From Acestrorhynchus altus (Eukaryota; Chordata; Actinopteri; Characiformes; Acestrorhynchidae): 64,000 nucleotides of DNA. How positions within the stretch are numbered: position 1 is the first letter of the stretch; each line of letters begins with the position of its first letter. The stretch is taken from contig CM067507.1 in NCBI GenBank assembly GCA_034509495.1, forward strand, positions 24,457,239 to 24,521,238. The letters run 5' to 3'. Positions 1-13,531 of the stretch are shown piece by piece. The translations under genes and the position numbers were made by a program. The notes below the pieces were generated by a model. That model was not told the DNA's origin and searched no databases. It saw nothing but the letters and a program-made list of their open reading frames with translations.

Positions 1-18
1 GAGCAGATATATATATAT

Positions 19-60
<42 letters not shown>

Positions 61-95
61 GAGAATATATATATATATATGAGAGAGAGAGAACA
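1..95. repeat. (AT)n / (GA)n microsatellite at window edge
   Basis: The window opens in an alternating AT tract with short AC interruptions, followed by a GAGAGAGA run near 81-92. It is simple sequence, cut by the window edge. Confidence 0.9.
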
Positions 96-187
96 AAGAT
101 ATGACATATTTTTTATGTTTTGCATGTTCTTGGTATTTATTTAATTATGATTATATTAAATATTGTAAATAATGAACAGCACGCAGC

Positions 188-395
188 CCTCCTCCCCTTT
201 ACTCTGATCGCAAAATGGTTGTGGCGGAGGTGCTGTCCACCACTGATGTGATTGACAAGGAGCACCACAGAGTGGGTGGATGAGTTCTGTACATTGAGGG
301 GCTGCTGAAGTACGTAGACAGAATCAGCAGCAGCATATGAACAGGCTTCCCCTTTGTTCCCCAGGCCACCTCCAATAACAAAGGCAGTTAAGGGC
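188..395 (+). pseudogene. possible decayed coding fragment, unidentified
   Basis: The frame containing the ATG at 215 reads a coherent, charged, helix-like peptide (MVVAEVLSTTDVIDKEHH...). It is broken by a TGA near 281 and again by a TGA near 336, and ends at a stop just past 390. No family is recognised. The composition is GC-richer than the flanking DNA. It could be a relic exon, a retrocopy fragment or chance. The opposite strand is also open for 60 codons, which weakens the case. Confidence 0.2.
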
Positions 396-399
396 CAAA

Positions 400-1900
400 T
401 TAATTAGTTTTTTTAATGAGAGCCATTGTGTGTGTTTATGTGGTATATGCACTATATCATATGTTTTAAACAGGTGATATAAAAACAGTGTGGTGTAAAA
501 TGTAAGTGCACGTGCACATTTTCTACATGTAGTTTGCTTTACTGAAATAATTTATACAATTAGGTTGACAATAGGGTGACAATATCCTATCATAATTAAA
601 ATGTATCATAAAAACAAAATGTAGCCTTTAATTATTACAGAAGTCTTATTCACAAATATCAAAACTAATCTTTTTCATAGACAGGGTATGGAGGGTTTCT
701 TTCAAGATGTATTCCGTTAAACATTAAAATTCAAATATAGAATTAATCTCTAAAAGGGGAAGTTTAAATGGAAAAGGGAAAGAAATCTTACATTTTCACA
801 GTTACTGAAAAAGTGAAATTATTTCTTTCCAAATATTCCAAATGATTTGTATTGGTCCAATCATAATAAAATGTTCAAATATCTGTCTGAAACCAACAGA
901 TTAGACCAGCAAGTAAGACATGCCCACCCAAAATGATCTTAACTGATTTATGCTGGTCTTGTTTGCTGGTGTATGCTGTTTTTCAGCAGAGCAGTATAAA
1001 TGGGCAGCTACCTTTTTAATATATAACAAAGTAAAAGAGAAAAAAAAATAGTGTGCTTAAGAAGGTTTCATCATGTCAGTCAGGATATAGAACATTTAGC
1101 TCGCAGGTTATTGTGATTAATACTATTAAATTTAATTAGTACTAAATTAATATAACACACCTGCGCACTCAATTAACAGCAGAACGGACAACTAATCATA
1201 CAGCAGTTCATCCTACATGAATTTAAAGCTATTTTCTTACCTTCAAATGTTTATTTGTATTCATGAGTCTTTTGAAGCTGGGAGGATTTTACTGCTAGAA
1301 GGCCTAATTTACTGTGGACAATATTTTATTTTTTTTAAAAAGGAAGTTCTTTTGAAACATCTGTTAGTGAATGCCATGCAGGAAAGGCCAGCACAAGATT
1401 CTCCATAGGAGGATGCTGTTAATGTTGTTTGATTCATTCAGGGAAAAAAGTCATGATGAACATCAATAGCAAACTCAGAAGCACAGGCTCACTCACTTGA
1501 TTAGACAAACATGGAAAGAGTAATGTAATCTTGCTTGTGTTTACACTTTTTTATGTTAGTTTAATCAAATAACTTTTTTTCACTGTAGTATAAGGTCCCC
1601 GATCATCGACTGGTTCAAATATCCGTCACTTTGGTCACATATCCGACACTTTGGTCTTCTTCAGTTCCTCTTTCCCTTCGCCAGTCGATTGGAGGAAATT
1701 CCAAAGAATTCCCAGAAAATTCCCAATTCACTGAAATTGATTGGCTAAGGAAACAAAAGCAATTAGGTGTCATGCCCAAGCTGTCAGAATTTGGGAACTG
1801 TTTAGATTGGACGATAACGGTTGTCCCTATGCTTACTGTAGATTATAGTGACTGGTTTTCCTGATTACTTAATGCTGTTACATATATTCCGTTACTATAT
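400..1900. other. gene-free AT-rich spacer
   Basis: No supported gene. At about 900-990 there are tgctggt/accagca words of the kind seen in a common fish foldback repeat. Positions 1618-1656 hold a 20-bp tandem duplication (atatccgNcactttggtc). The rest is unremarkable. Confidence 0.6.
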
Positions 1901-1907
1901 AACCTTG

Positions 1908-2132
1908 ATCATCAACAGTATTCTTTATCATAAACACTAAAACCGCTCTTTATGACAAACATTAACACTATATTTATTGTAAACATTAAAACTCATGTTT
2001 GTCATAAACCCTAAAACTAGTTTTCTTCATACACACTAAACTAGTCTGCGTATCATCAACACTAATATTAGTCTTTATCACAAACATTTCCATTAGTTTT
2101 TATCATTAATACTAACACTATCATTTCTACTC
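1908..2132. repeat. degenerate ~25-bp tandem repeat
   Basis: About nine diverged copies of a 24-26 bp unit resembling atcataaacactaaaactag followed by tcttt. The phase is kept although copies differ by many substitutions, so this is an old minisatellite. Confidence 0.75.
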
Positions 2133-2798
2133 ACACAATAGCTCTCCTGAATGTGCTATTTTTTATGCACCAACATATTAGCATATTTTATGCATATGCA
2201 TTAAAATAACAATGCACACATGAGACAAAAGCTTCTGAACAGAAAGTGGGAAACAGTAATGCTGATTAGCCTATTAGAGAGATAAGACCACTTCCATCTA
2301 TCTCTCCTTCACTATCTGTCTCTCCGTCTGTCTCCCTCTCCCTCTCTCCACATCCTATCTTTTCCTCTCTCATTAGCCACTTGTTTCGGTATCTAAGCTC
2401 TGCCCCACTCTCTTTCTCTCTGTTCCTATCTCTGCTGTGTGTAAGAGCTAGATTATGTACTTACAGTGTACCACAAAATGTGTTGCAAAGACAAGGACAA
2501 TACAGAATTGTATCAACTCTCTTTGTGTTACACTCATCTCAGCATCACATACAGCTCTACATCCATCCTCTACATTCTGAAGACATTGCTAATATTTGGC
2601 ACAATGAAAATAAAGAGGGGTTGGTACACAGAGTCAAGGAATGGATGAAGGTGATGAAATGCATGTTGAGGTATTATTTCTTAAGTGATTTCTTGAGTTT
2701 TGGAAAAGAAAATTATTTATTGGCATAATAATGTAGTCTTTGTTATTGCTATAGCTGCAGGACATTTTGCATTTAATAGCTATTCCTACTATTCCATC

Positions 2799-2799
<1 letters not shown>

Positions 2800-2860
<61 letters not shown>
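2800..2860. repeat. (CA)n microsatellite
   Basis: About 30 uninterrupted CA units. DNA from 2135 to 2799 shows no supported gene. Confidence 0.97.
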
Positions 2861-2862
<2 letters not shown>

Positions 2863-3277
2863 TTTAGTGTGACTGTTTTGTAGTACATGTTAGTTCATGC
2901 CTAGAACTACCATAACTGTGCAAGTCAAGCAGCTGGTTGACTTGTGTATTGGCTTCCTGAATTTTTCATAAAAAAAAAACCCAAGAAGAATTATAGAATA
3001 TAGATAATATAATTATCTCTCATTGCTTGCTCCATCTCCCTCATCAAGTTTGACATCCATCTACGTTAAAACAGCAAATCCACTGTACCACATAATGGCA
3101 CCATTAAAAGTCATTAATAATGCAAATGCTCAGTGTGTGTGTTTGGACCTGCATTTGGACCCCCGAGGGTCTTGTAAAACAGATGTGTTCTATATTCACT
3201 CCTGTTACGGTACTATCAGGGTGGTGGCTTGTAGAGTTTCCCTATATACGTTTCCTGTAGCCAGCAACCCTCTGGAC

Positions 3278-3281
<4 letters not shown>

Positions 3282-3345
<64 letters not shown>

Positions 3346-3452
3346 ACACACACACACACACACACGCATGCATGCATGCATCATGTGATTTCCCTGGATT
3401 CTTATTGGGATTCTTTGTGTGAAGACCTGCACACTGTGATGTACACATTTGA

Positions 3453-3484
<32 letters not shown>

Positions 3485-3490
3485 GTGTGC
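3282..3490. repeat. (CA)n - (GCAT)n - spacer - (GT)n compound repeat
   Basis: A (CA)~40 tract at 3282-3366 with one GACA interruption runs into GCAT repeats (3365-3382). After a 70-bp spacer comes (GT)~18 at 3453-3489. The two dinucleotide tracts are complementary, so a transcript could fold back on itself. Confidence 0.95.
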
Positions 3491-3499
3491 ATGCTGTTG

Positions 3500-4740
3500 C
3501 TCCTGCATATCTCCACACATATTGGTTGAGCTTTGTGTGGGAGGAGTTAGTGGAGAACAATGATGGGCTCTCTTGTCTGCCTGCCCATGCGTGTGTGAGA
3601 GTGTTTGTTGGAAGTGTGTGAGTGCGAGTGTGTATTCAGGCTCCTGATTACTAATGCTAAAGAAAGGTAAGCCCTTTTATTAACTGTGCTTTTCATGCTT
3701 TTCAGTCTATTTAAACATTAAGATTGTTCATTCATTTTTCCCTTTAATATTGAGAAACCTTTTATTATAGTATTGTATGGTTAATATTCTGCTTTTATGT
3801 TGGGAATAAAATATTTTTAATATTTTGATTCAAAATGTTTTCATGTACAGCAGTCAGGATATTTAATTCAATTGTCAAAATATTGTAATATATCATGACA
3901 ATTTCATCTCTTTACCAATCCTACAGTGGTATAATATACAGTGCTGTTTCAATATATTTGAATATTTAAATATATTCAAATTGCTCCTGAATATTCATGT
4001 AGCATTTCTCACAAAAAAGAAAGAAAGAAATTTCTCATTTTCACACTCATCAAATCATCTCTATGTTGGTCAGTGAAGATTTTTCAGACTCATGTTCAAA
4101 TGTGCTGGCAGGTCCATTTAAAACCCAGCAATACACACATTCCATTACACTCATGTACTGAGTGGTGAGTGATCTGGGCCTTAGTCCTCACTCATTCTTT
4201 CCTCAGATTGTCCGCCTCTCATTGTTCTCTCCTGTCTGGCAGCTTCCATGTGTTGTATCCACACTTGTCTGTTTGAACATCAAAGCGGCACGTGCACTAA
4301 AAGAGCCGTAATGGCCAGTAAATGCTGTGTCATTATTGGGATGAGGCTAACATTAGCTGTGTGCAGGGTGGCGGGGCAGGGACACTGCTCAAAGCCATGC
4401 CTTCTTTTTGTTCCACACAGTGCTTTGTTAAGCAAAAGAACACAAGGCAGAAATCTTTTCACCCTTCTGATGTTAGTGGAGCCTTGAGTCATCTCAGATC
4501 AGAGAATTTAAATGATTCACTACTGTTTCGCTGGCAGTTTCAACTTATCAACCCCCCCAAAAAATGAAATCCAGAACTCCCCCTGTAGAACCCATTCAAA
4601 CTATTTTTAATATGTCATAGAATAATCTCAGTATTCATTTCCAGGTGAGTTAACAGTGCAATGCATAATGCAACAGATACATGAATCAACAGCATTAAGT
4701 GAAGTTCACATCAACCATCAAGATGGGGAATAATGTGATA
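3500..4740. other. gene-free spacer
   Basis: AT-rich DNA between microsatellites. 4190-4510 is more balanced in composition but has no recognisable coding or RNA feature. Confidence 0.6.
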
Positions 4741-4747
4741 ACATATG

Positions 4748-4965
4748 ACATTTATGGCATTTATCTGATGCTTTTATCCAGAGCGAGTTAAATAGTTGCT
4801 CATATGACAGAGGTTACAGAGGTGGGCCAGGGTAGTGTTAGGAGTCTTACCCAAGGTCTCTTATTGGTGTAGCACAGCATATTTGCCCGGTTTGGGATTG
4901 AATCCCAGCCTCCCACATGGTATGGTGGCTTTCTGGTGGTGTTATCACCAACCACCATATCAGCA
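4748..4965. repeat. SINE-like interspersed repeat
   Basis: Begins with gacatttatggcatttat and ttatccagagcga, then gtgttaggagtcttacccaagg, gattgaatcccag and a terminal accacca. This order is typical of a common fish SINE-like repeat. A second, more diverged copy lies at 44344-44508. The family name is not assigned. Confidence 0.6.
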
Positions 4966-5059
4966 TTTTTGAGCATGACATGATTGTTTATGCCACATGG
5001 GCTGATTGTAGTATTTCTGTATCTACTGCTCTTGTGAGATTTTCAGAACAACTATCTCT

Positions 5060-5190
5060 ATAGTGAGGTGGAGAACTCCAGTCTTGGAGGGCTGTGTTCC
5101 TGCATAGTTTTATGCTTTTGCCACTCAAGCACACTTGATTTAGGTCACCTGTTTATTACCAGCCCTTGGTTCTCCACCCCTGCTCCATCC
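5060..5190. repeat. foldback-type dispersed repeat copy
   Basis: The ends read ggagaactccagtcttggag and ttggttctccacccctgctc, which are inverted relatives of one another. Similar pieces occur at about 21490-21668 and 58925-59090. This is a small non-autonomous element common in fish DNA. Confidence 0.45.
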
Positions 5191-5231
5191 AGTGAGTGAG
5201 TTCACTGTTAAAAAGAGAGGTAACAGAGAAT

Positions 5232-5318
5232 GTCCAGACCAGTTTGACCTGATAGAAAGGCTACAGTAACTCAGAATACCACTCTGTACAGTTGTGGTGA
5301 GTGGAAAAGCATCTAATC
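5232..5318 (+). mobile_element. Tc1-like transposase fragment (relic)
   Basis: About 85 bp matches the stretch of fish Tc1-like transposase DNA around gatagaaaggctacagtaac, followed by accactctgtaca and gtggaaaagcatct. The same stretch recurs, more diverged, at about 42070-42130. It is too short to encode anything. Confidence 0.6.
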
Positions 5319-5329
5319 ATTTTTCACAC

Positions 5330-7850
5330 TTGTACAAATCTGCACCCAAGACAGATTCTGGGCTTGTTTTTGAGAGGGTTTCACGTGAGGTTTTTAGCAT
5401 TGCAGACTGTCAAATAACGCAAAAAGAAAAAAACCCACAGCCCCACATTCAGTGCTGGAAGTGAATAGCTTCCACACTTGCAGCAGACTGAACCAGAGTC
5501 CACTTGAAAAAAAAACTCAGAGAACCAGAAATCGGTTCTCTGGACTGGTTCCAGGCTCAAAAGCTTTCACACTTGAGCAAAAGAACTTAACTCTCCAGAA
5601 AAAAAATGAACACTAGTGTCCTCAGAATACAGAACATTGAGAGCTGTAAAAGACCACAAGTTCCACTTCAATCAGTCATGATCAGAAAGCTGAGGCTGCA
5701 ATTTACACATCTTCTAACAGTTACATGATAATTAGTCTCAAACTAGTTTCATAAACATGATTCCATGCTCCTCAGTGACCTTCCCATGCAACATATTTTA
5801 ATCAAATTAAACACTTTTTAGATTGGTATGAGGAGGGATACACGATGCAAATAAAAAATTTAAAGGATTCTTGAAGGAATGTTTCAAACAAAGAAACAAA
5901 TGTTTCAAAGGAAGATCTTTCTGTACAGGTGACCAAAACGTGTGTGAGTGTGTGTTCACATGTGTGTGTGTAATACAAAGTGCATAGATGTTTTTCACAG
6001 ATTTTTCTAATAGCTCAAAGCAAGTCATATACACATACACATACACGCACAGCACGTTGTCATTTGTAGTGATTTGCAGAACTATGAGCTTTTAGTCCAT
6101 TCTCTGGACCTGACCAATGCTTCCACATAGTAGTACACAAAAGGGGAAAGATGCATTAAATGTTATATTTTTTGCTATGTTTGATTATTTCTAGATGTTT
6201 AAAGCTTGAGTTAAATGATTCTAGGCATGCATTACTTTAAAAATGACAACAGCCTACTCATCTATGTGTAACAATGAATCAGATTAACTATGAAATCAGA
6301 TGTAAATCAGCTCTTGGACAAATAATAAACATCCTTGCAGAAAGACATTGGTGCCATTAGTTTTATGCTGACAGTTACCAAATGATAAGCAAACCCATGA
6401 TGGTGATGTCTTAGTGCCCACCCCTTTAAAAAACAATTCTTAATATTTCTAAAAGAAGATTGGAAGAGATTGGTGTTTCTCACAAAACAGCATTATAGCA
6501 TGCCATAACCACCAGGAATCTGAGGATGCAAGTTTTACTAATGGAGGTTTTAAAAGCATAGTATCTGCCCCCTGAATGTTTGCTGTGTAGGCTGTTTCTG
6601 GTCACAAGATTTGGCTTAAGCAAACCAGTGGCCCCAAATGAGGGAAAGAAGGATTTTCATTAGTATTATCTCGAGAGGGCATTTTGGCTATGCTCTACTA
6701 TTGGTATGGTTGTTCATCTTAAAGGCAGTAGCAGGACTTTGCTTTATGTGTGGCCCATGGTTTATAACTCTCGCTTCAAGCTGGCCTACTAAATGATACA
6801 TTAGTCTCCAGTTTGTCTTTTAGCTCTTCTTTTGGCTTTGCGAACAGAACCCACACTGCAAAAATTCCAGAGCAGTGTCTGTTTGGCCGCCATTTTGTGC
6901 CCTGAGGATTAGCAGGGAAGATGGGACTCAAATGACTGGAGATTTAGGCATAAAATGTTCTGATTATAAAAAAAGTAGATTTCAAACACTGTCATAATCG
7001 TCAGTGTTCATGTTTTGGAATTGCGATGCTACACCATAAGAGAATTAGTTACACGTAAATTGTGTGCGGTTTGCATTATAGGTGATGTGAGCATTCTGCG
7101 ATTATGGTGTGTGGATAATTAATGCTTTCACGGAGTGGAGGATCAAAAATTGTGATGGTGCCCTTTGGGCAAAACACACAGACACTGCTTTACTACAGAG
7201 ACATGCTCCAAAGTGCACTTGAGATCTGAGTGTAAGAGTGTGTGACTGGTTTTGAGGGAAGATTTTGGTAAAGCCAACATCACCATAACTCCATAATCCT
7301 GAGGGGTAGTTGCTAGCTATCTCACAAAGCTTTCTGCTGTGATAGTGAAAGCTGAATTTGACAGATTCGGTTCCTCACACCAACACTACACATCCATACT
7401 GGCTCATCTCCACACCAATTGAAACTCTCGTTAATACACAAACTATCCCTACTACCACCGGCAGGCTACACACACAGGGCTTGTTCTTCTGCTACCTTAG
7501 AGAGGTGCTTTTTTGATAGCAAGGCAACCTTTCTGCCCATGGCAGTCTTAAATGGATTTCACACCTCTAACTTCACACTGGGAGATTTTCTGCTGCCGGC
7601 CACAAACTTAAAGTGGCAAAGTGTCAGCAATTTTGCATTTGCTGCTCACACCGCACGTTTTGGTTTCCTCTGGTGAGCACGGGACCCGTAAACGCATGTA
7701 AACGCACGCTGTTTACTCCACTAATGGAGCTAACACAGAAACAAAGCTGGCCGCTTTACACTCATTGCCTTCATGCAAATGGAGACTTGCCACTGAACGC
7801 TCAGACATCAGCCATTTTCTCTCTGAAACTGAGTTGGTGCTATATTCGCT
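5330..7850. other. gene-free spacer
   Basis: No supported gene or RNA. 5515-5580 contains short inverted words around gaaccag/ctggttc. 7400-7740 is GC-richer but has no convincing codon structure. Confidence 0.6.
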
Positions 7851-7851
7851 C

Positions 7852-7901
7852 ACACACACACATACACACACACACACACACACACATACACACACACACA
7901 G
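7852..7901. repeat. (CA)n microsatellite
   Basis: CA repeat with two CATA interruptions. Confidence 0.95.
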
Positions 7902-8129
7902 AGGGCTACACTTAACCCCTACTAATTCCCCCCACTCTGAGGGAGATTATCGTTGAAGTCGTGGTGATGAAGTACGTATGTAAATGTGAACGAAAATGAA
8001 TGAATAAATAATGAAATAAATCAGTGTTTTTAGAGCGACAGGCCTTCATGTAGGGGACCAACAGGGCCAGGCTGAATTTACAAACGCTCCAGTTTAGGCA
8101 GCCTTACAGGGTTCAACCTTACTTCACCC

Positions 8130-8538
8130 TGGGCTGGGTGATATATTGATATCTTTATTAATAGCAGGATATAAACAGAGCAAGATATGGGCTGAAGTGA
8201 TATCGTTCATATCGAGTTTAGTTATGCCCCGCCCCCCTACTCTCAGTTCCTCCTCTCCTCTGCTCCCCTCCGCCACCATTTGCATTCTCACGTACACTCT
8301 ATGGAGGGACATAAGACTTAGTGCCTATAAAGATGAAATAGAGGTCAATTTCAATATGTTTAAAATTAATAAAGAGATGTAAGAAGGATTTCATGGGGTG
8401 TCCTGTTTTTGTCACACTGTATTTTCCACATCATATATTGACTTACATTGTATATCATATATTATATATATTTGTATTTCTCCATTCAGCTAAAATATAT
8501 CTGGATATGATTTTTTTTGTCCATATTGTGCAGCCCTA
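8130..8538. mobile_element. small inverted-repeat element, copy 1
   Basis: Starts gggctgggtgatatattgat and ends atattgtgcagcccta, an inverted pair. The interior has ggatataaacagagcaagat, a CT-rich block, a tctatggagggacataaga block and tatatctggatatga. The layout is shared with copies at 26739-26970, 45543-45897 and partly 51509-51790. It has no coding capacity, so it is a MITE-like non-autonomous element. The superfamily is not assigned. Confidence 0.7.
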
Positions 8539-8544
8539 CTTTCA

Positions 8545-10745
8545 CTGTTTGTTTAATGATAGAATCACCAAATTTGGAGCAGAAGCTTTTCTGAGTGTGC
8601 AATACCTTATGCAGCCTATCTGTTCTATTCTGCCCTGGACTTTATAAAGGTAACATTATAGGATAAGTATAGAGATAATACATAATGATAGATAGACAGA
8701 CAGTGTTGATCTGGTGCTTTTAGATAGAGTGGGTATATTTTGGTTTCCGTAATAAAAGATATTGGGAGCACACAGATGCCTATTCTGGTTTGGATGTTGT
8801 ATCTAGAACTAATGAACATTAATGCATAAACAATATTACATAAGAAAATACTATTTTCATGCTGATGTAAAATAAAAATAAAAAAAATCACATCAATAAA
8901 TTAAAAGGTCCAATTAAATCAAAGTGATTTGTGTTTATTTACATTTTATGTTTAGGCATTTTAGGCTGTGTACACCAATGACTGATGTAGATGCTGGAAT
9001 ATGTAGATCAGTAGTGGTGGTGAGAAGGTGGGGCTTGAAAAGCAACCCCATCAGGGTGCTTTTTTCATATCCCAAAAAGAGAACATGTTCAGGAAAAAGA
9101 GGGTGTATGGTCATTCTTTTTTAGACCTTTCACATATAAAATATATGAATTTTACATAAGAATGCAACTCAAAATGTTTTAATAGTAATCAAAGCTCTTT
9201 TCATCTCTTTTCTCTTGTCATTTAACTCATTCTCCACAGCCTTCTTTGTGTATGACTGTACACGAGAGGACAGTTGGCCTAGTCTGCCGGCTGAGCTATA
9301 TTTCCATATGATTTTTTGGAACAGGCGGCAATCATTTGGTGTCTGCCCTGGGGCTTTACAATAATTCTGTAAAATTAATGTTTCCTTTTTGACTGCCCCA
9401 ATTTCCCATCCTAATTTTGAGAGGTTGTGGACTGATATTCTTTTATCTTGGTCCAGTTGGCTAAGCGCGTTTCAGTTCTCCTCTTCATTTCGTTCCATTT
9501 GAATGTATCAGTCAGGAGAAAAGAATTATGAGCATAGTAATTAGACACTCAGCTCGTAATGGTCCATCCATTCACATGTATTTTAGACACAAGCACATTT
9601 TATGCTGCATTTAATCAGGATGAAAAAATAGATTTGAGAAAAATATGAGCAACACCACAAACAGAAATGATTGAAAAGACAGGGATTATTACAACCAGAT
9701 AAAGGTTAATGTTCATGTATTTACAGTAATGGAGGAGCAAGATGAGACATTTGGTTTTTTATTTTACAACTCAGTAGGGTTAAGCTGAATCACTTTATGG
9801 ACATTCAATGCCCACAGGTACGTAAATCAAGCAATATATTCCTGGAAACCAAAAAGGTGCTTAATTCATTGCTAAAGAAATCTATCAGTGCCGTATAGCT
9901 ACTGGAGTGGCTGTACATTGAAAGCATTATGCTTTAATAAGGAATGATTTGAGAGGTCTGTAAATATAGGTTTAACTACTACGTATCCTCCTCAACCTCT
10001 TCTGTTGGTCGGTGATTGCTTTAAGTATTTGTTCATATACTGTAGACTCATTCATTACCCGTGTGGTAATATTCCACAACATTAGTAACTCACTTGCACA
10101 TTCCCCGCAGATGAAAAGACTTCTAACCTTTCAGTGCATTTCAGTGGCACAGGGAAATGTTCACATTCTTAGGGGCAACCACACAGTCTGAGGTCATTTT
10201 GAGATAAGGTGGGCCACTTTATCATCCCTTCGCATATCAAAAGCATTTTGTTGGCAGTATGAGTCTTTATCCATGTATATTCATACAGAAACAATTTTCA
10301 AAGAATACATTCATTTGTTCCTGTCAGAGTGGCTCTAACTGAGATGCCAAAGGGAGAATTATTCCAGGTCTAGTTTGTCAGCTCTCCTCCTCTAATCAAT
10401 TAGTCAGTTAATAAACAATCAGCCGGAACAGGCCTGAGTTAGCCAGGTCAGAACAGCAAGCGAATATTTCAGCCCAATCAATGAGCATAATCATATGGCC
10501 TACATTTGATAATGAGCCCAGGCACCAACTGGCTGATTAATGACAGTATTATCTGTGCAAAAGTGGCCTGTACACTGTCCACCCATCGGCACACAGAAAA
10601 AACTGGAACCACACTGCTGAATGTTTTAACCGTGACTCTTTTTCTCTCCCTTTATTCATCATCTCTGCTTCCGAACACCCATCTCCATCTTCCGTCCCTC
10701 CATCTTTCTCTAATCAGCTTCTAGTGAAGATCTCCCCTCACTGCA
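8545..10745. other. gene-free spacer
   Basis: No supported gene. 10370-10600 has balanced, non-repetitive sequence with several ATTA/TAAT homeodomain-type words and could be a regulatory element. That is inference only. Confidence 0.55.
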
Positions 10746-10746
10746 G

Positions 10747-10748
<2 letters not shown>

Positions 10749-10801
<53 letters not shown>
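10749..10801. repeat. (GT)n microsatellite
   Basis: About 26 GT units followed by a short gtgtgtgtg after an interruption. Confidence 0.97.
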
Positions 10802-10803
<2 letters not shown>

Positions 10804-11709
10804 ACGCAAGTGTGTGTGTGAATAGTTCTCTGAATTTATTTCTCTCTCTTTACATTCTCTTTGTAATATATCATTCCTTTATTTATCTAGAAAGTGCACA
10901 TTTATTTAATTAAGTTGATTCAGTTGAACTGATAATGCTTCACATTACACAATTTGATTAAGAGTATAACTCTTGTTGGTGATGATATTAAATGAAAATG
11001 TAAAATAGTAGAAACAAATATAAAAGTACAAAAAAAGAAGAGTGCAGTTTCCAGATTAGCAGATTAGAACAATTCTTATTCTTACTGTTGTTTTATACTA
11101 ATGTTTATAATACATTAAATATCAGTTATATAAGGAGTAATTATCTGTATTTTTTTCATTCAAATTCCCTCTTCTATTTTTTCTCTATGCTGCAGGGAGA
11201 CAGGAGCCATTTCCATGGTCTTATCAGGATGGTAAGTACAGAGCCATAATGAATAACATGCTTAATGTTTTACTAAATATCTCTCTTATTATTACATAAC
11301 ATTTAAATGAATTTTCATCATTCACTGTCTAGAAAAGACAATTAATTTGGGGGCATTTTATGAACTACTCTTTTTATTTATCCCCACTGGGAAAATTAAG
11401 CCATGCCATGTGAATATCATTGTATCAAGTCAATCAATTTATCACACCTTAATGGAAATAAACTGAAAAATATATAGTCTTTAATAGCCTGTTATAGATG
11501 TTATAAATACACAGTCTATGGTTCACATTTCAAGTTACATTGTAAACTTTAAATCATTTTTGGGATTTAATATATTAATTACATGAGAGTAAAGTAGTTT
11601 TCAAAATACAATACTTTACAAAGCTTTTAAAGCTGTTATGTAATTGCATGGAATTTTGAGTTTCATTTACTTACTTTTTTATTTATTTATTTATTTTTAG
11701 AAATTTCTG

Positions 11710-11885
11710 AAATATCTGATTGATTTTCCATGTTTAATGTCTGTCAAGCAGCCCGGCTTGGTCCGGCAGCAATCTGGAGCAGACAGTCATCTCTATTGAA
11801 GGCCGTATTTTTTCTCTTCTCTTTGTGTAGCTTGGCAGGTAGAAGAGTGGCCACGTGTCTATTGTGTCAAAGAGTGTATGTGTGT

Positions 11886-11931
<46 letters not shown>

Positions 11932-12190
11932 GAGAGAGAGAGAGAGAATGGTGGGAGAGGGCCCTGGCATGCCAATAGCTCTTTTGAAGTACAGCAGCGA
12001 CAGTGTTCACCTTTCTTTTTCTTCCTTTAATTCCTCGGCAGCTCTCTGCTGGCACTGTGTTCACAATTAAATCAATCAAATACACCACGAACCCTTTAGT
12101 CAACTCTAACTAAATCACCCTGCTTTTATTGACTAAAGGGGCTGTTTCTACTTTGGGCTCTGGGCCGTCATGATTTACTTCATCTGTGAA
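11710..12190. other. non-repetitive block flanking a (GA)n tract
   Basis: Balanced, non-repetitive DNA with (AG)n at 11889-11945 in the middle. There is no open frame of note. It stands out from the AT-rich surroundings and is a candidate conserved non-coding block, unproven. 10805-11700 and 12190-13420 hold nothing recognisable. Confidence 0.35.
11889..11946. repeat. (GA)n microsatellite
   Basis: GA repeat with a few gaggag and gaagag interruptions. Confidence 0.95.
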
Positions 12191-13422
12191 ATCTCAGCAC
12201 TTTTTCATGTCTTTGTAAGATTATTACAAAAGTCCCTACATAAGGTTTGGCTTTAGATGCGACAGAGTAGCCAAATAGACAAGTGGCAAATATTTATTTA
12301 AGAATTTTGTATTTCAAATTTTTACCCTTGAAGGTGTCTAAATGTAGATTAACCTTATCAGAATAATAACTTGATTGTTTTTACAAGCATCAGGGTTTTT
12401 TACCCATATGTACTATAGAAATGTACCTGTATGATTATTAATTTGAGTGAATTTTCCAAAATAATTCAGATTAATTAAATTAATAAAATTGATTAATTAA
12501 CAGAATTGTTTGGTTAATAAAAATCTGTTATATTTATGTTTGTTGACAGTCTATTTTTCAGTGTCATTTAGTATGCTGTGGATTTGTGACTTGCACATCT
12601 TTCTTAGATAGATATAATATAAATCTTGATAATTATCAGCAATATTCCAACATGAAGAGTCAAAGTGGTGCTGTTTGAAACCACCCTTTATATGCAATGC
12701 TTTATATGCATCAAAGCACAAGTTACATATAAATGTCAAAGTGTCACTTTGCATTCTCTCTTGATGAATGCACATCCAGTAGTCAATGCTCTTTCACAGA
12801 TGGAACATAATTTCTGACATATTTAGCAGCCCATTGCTGCTGTAATTGCTAATCATTACATGTGAGTTAATAGTGTCTGCAGTATTCTTGGTGTTCGAGG
12901 AGAGCGTCTACGACAGTTCACTCTTTACTGTCTTTTATGTGCTTTGGTCCCTATCTAATAAATGGGCTTCAACGTATTAAGATGTTATCATTTAAATATG
13001 TACCTTAAGACAGTAATGTCAGATGGAGTGTATTTTTTCTTTCTTTCCTTCTTTCCACTGATGATGATGATGATGGGGTTGGAGGGGTGGGGGGACTGCA
13101 GAATGACTTGCATTTTGCCAAGCCCACAGGGGGCTGTAATCTTAGCAGAGACTAATTAAGAAAGCAAGTTTTAATGGACTTCCTAATGCACTACTACTAC
13201 CTATGTCTGCGATTTGTCTGCATTTGACTGAGAACACAGCAGGTTAACTCTGGACCTGTATACACATATAGTAGTTCAGTAGCAAGCTGATATCAACCTT
13301 TTGGGTTCCTCAATAATATATACAAATAGTTAGTCTTTGGTAGACCTTGCTTGGATTTACAGACTGGTATGGGTTATGTCAGGTTAGCCACTGTCTGAAT
13401 GAAGTTTATTCATTTACATTTA

Positions 13423-13531
<109 letters not shown>

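Noticed and set aside
3242..3520. Frames encoding Cys-Val or Thr-His repeats
   Set aside because: Translation of (CA)n/(GT)n microsatellites; the same applies to similar frames at 14210-14525, 47722-48164 and 51429-51735.
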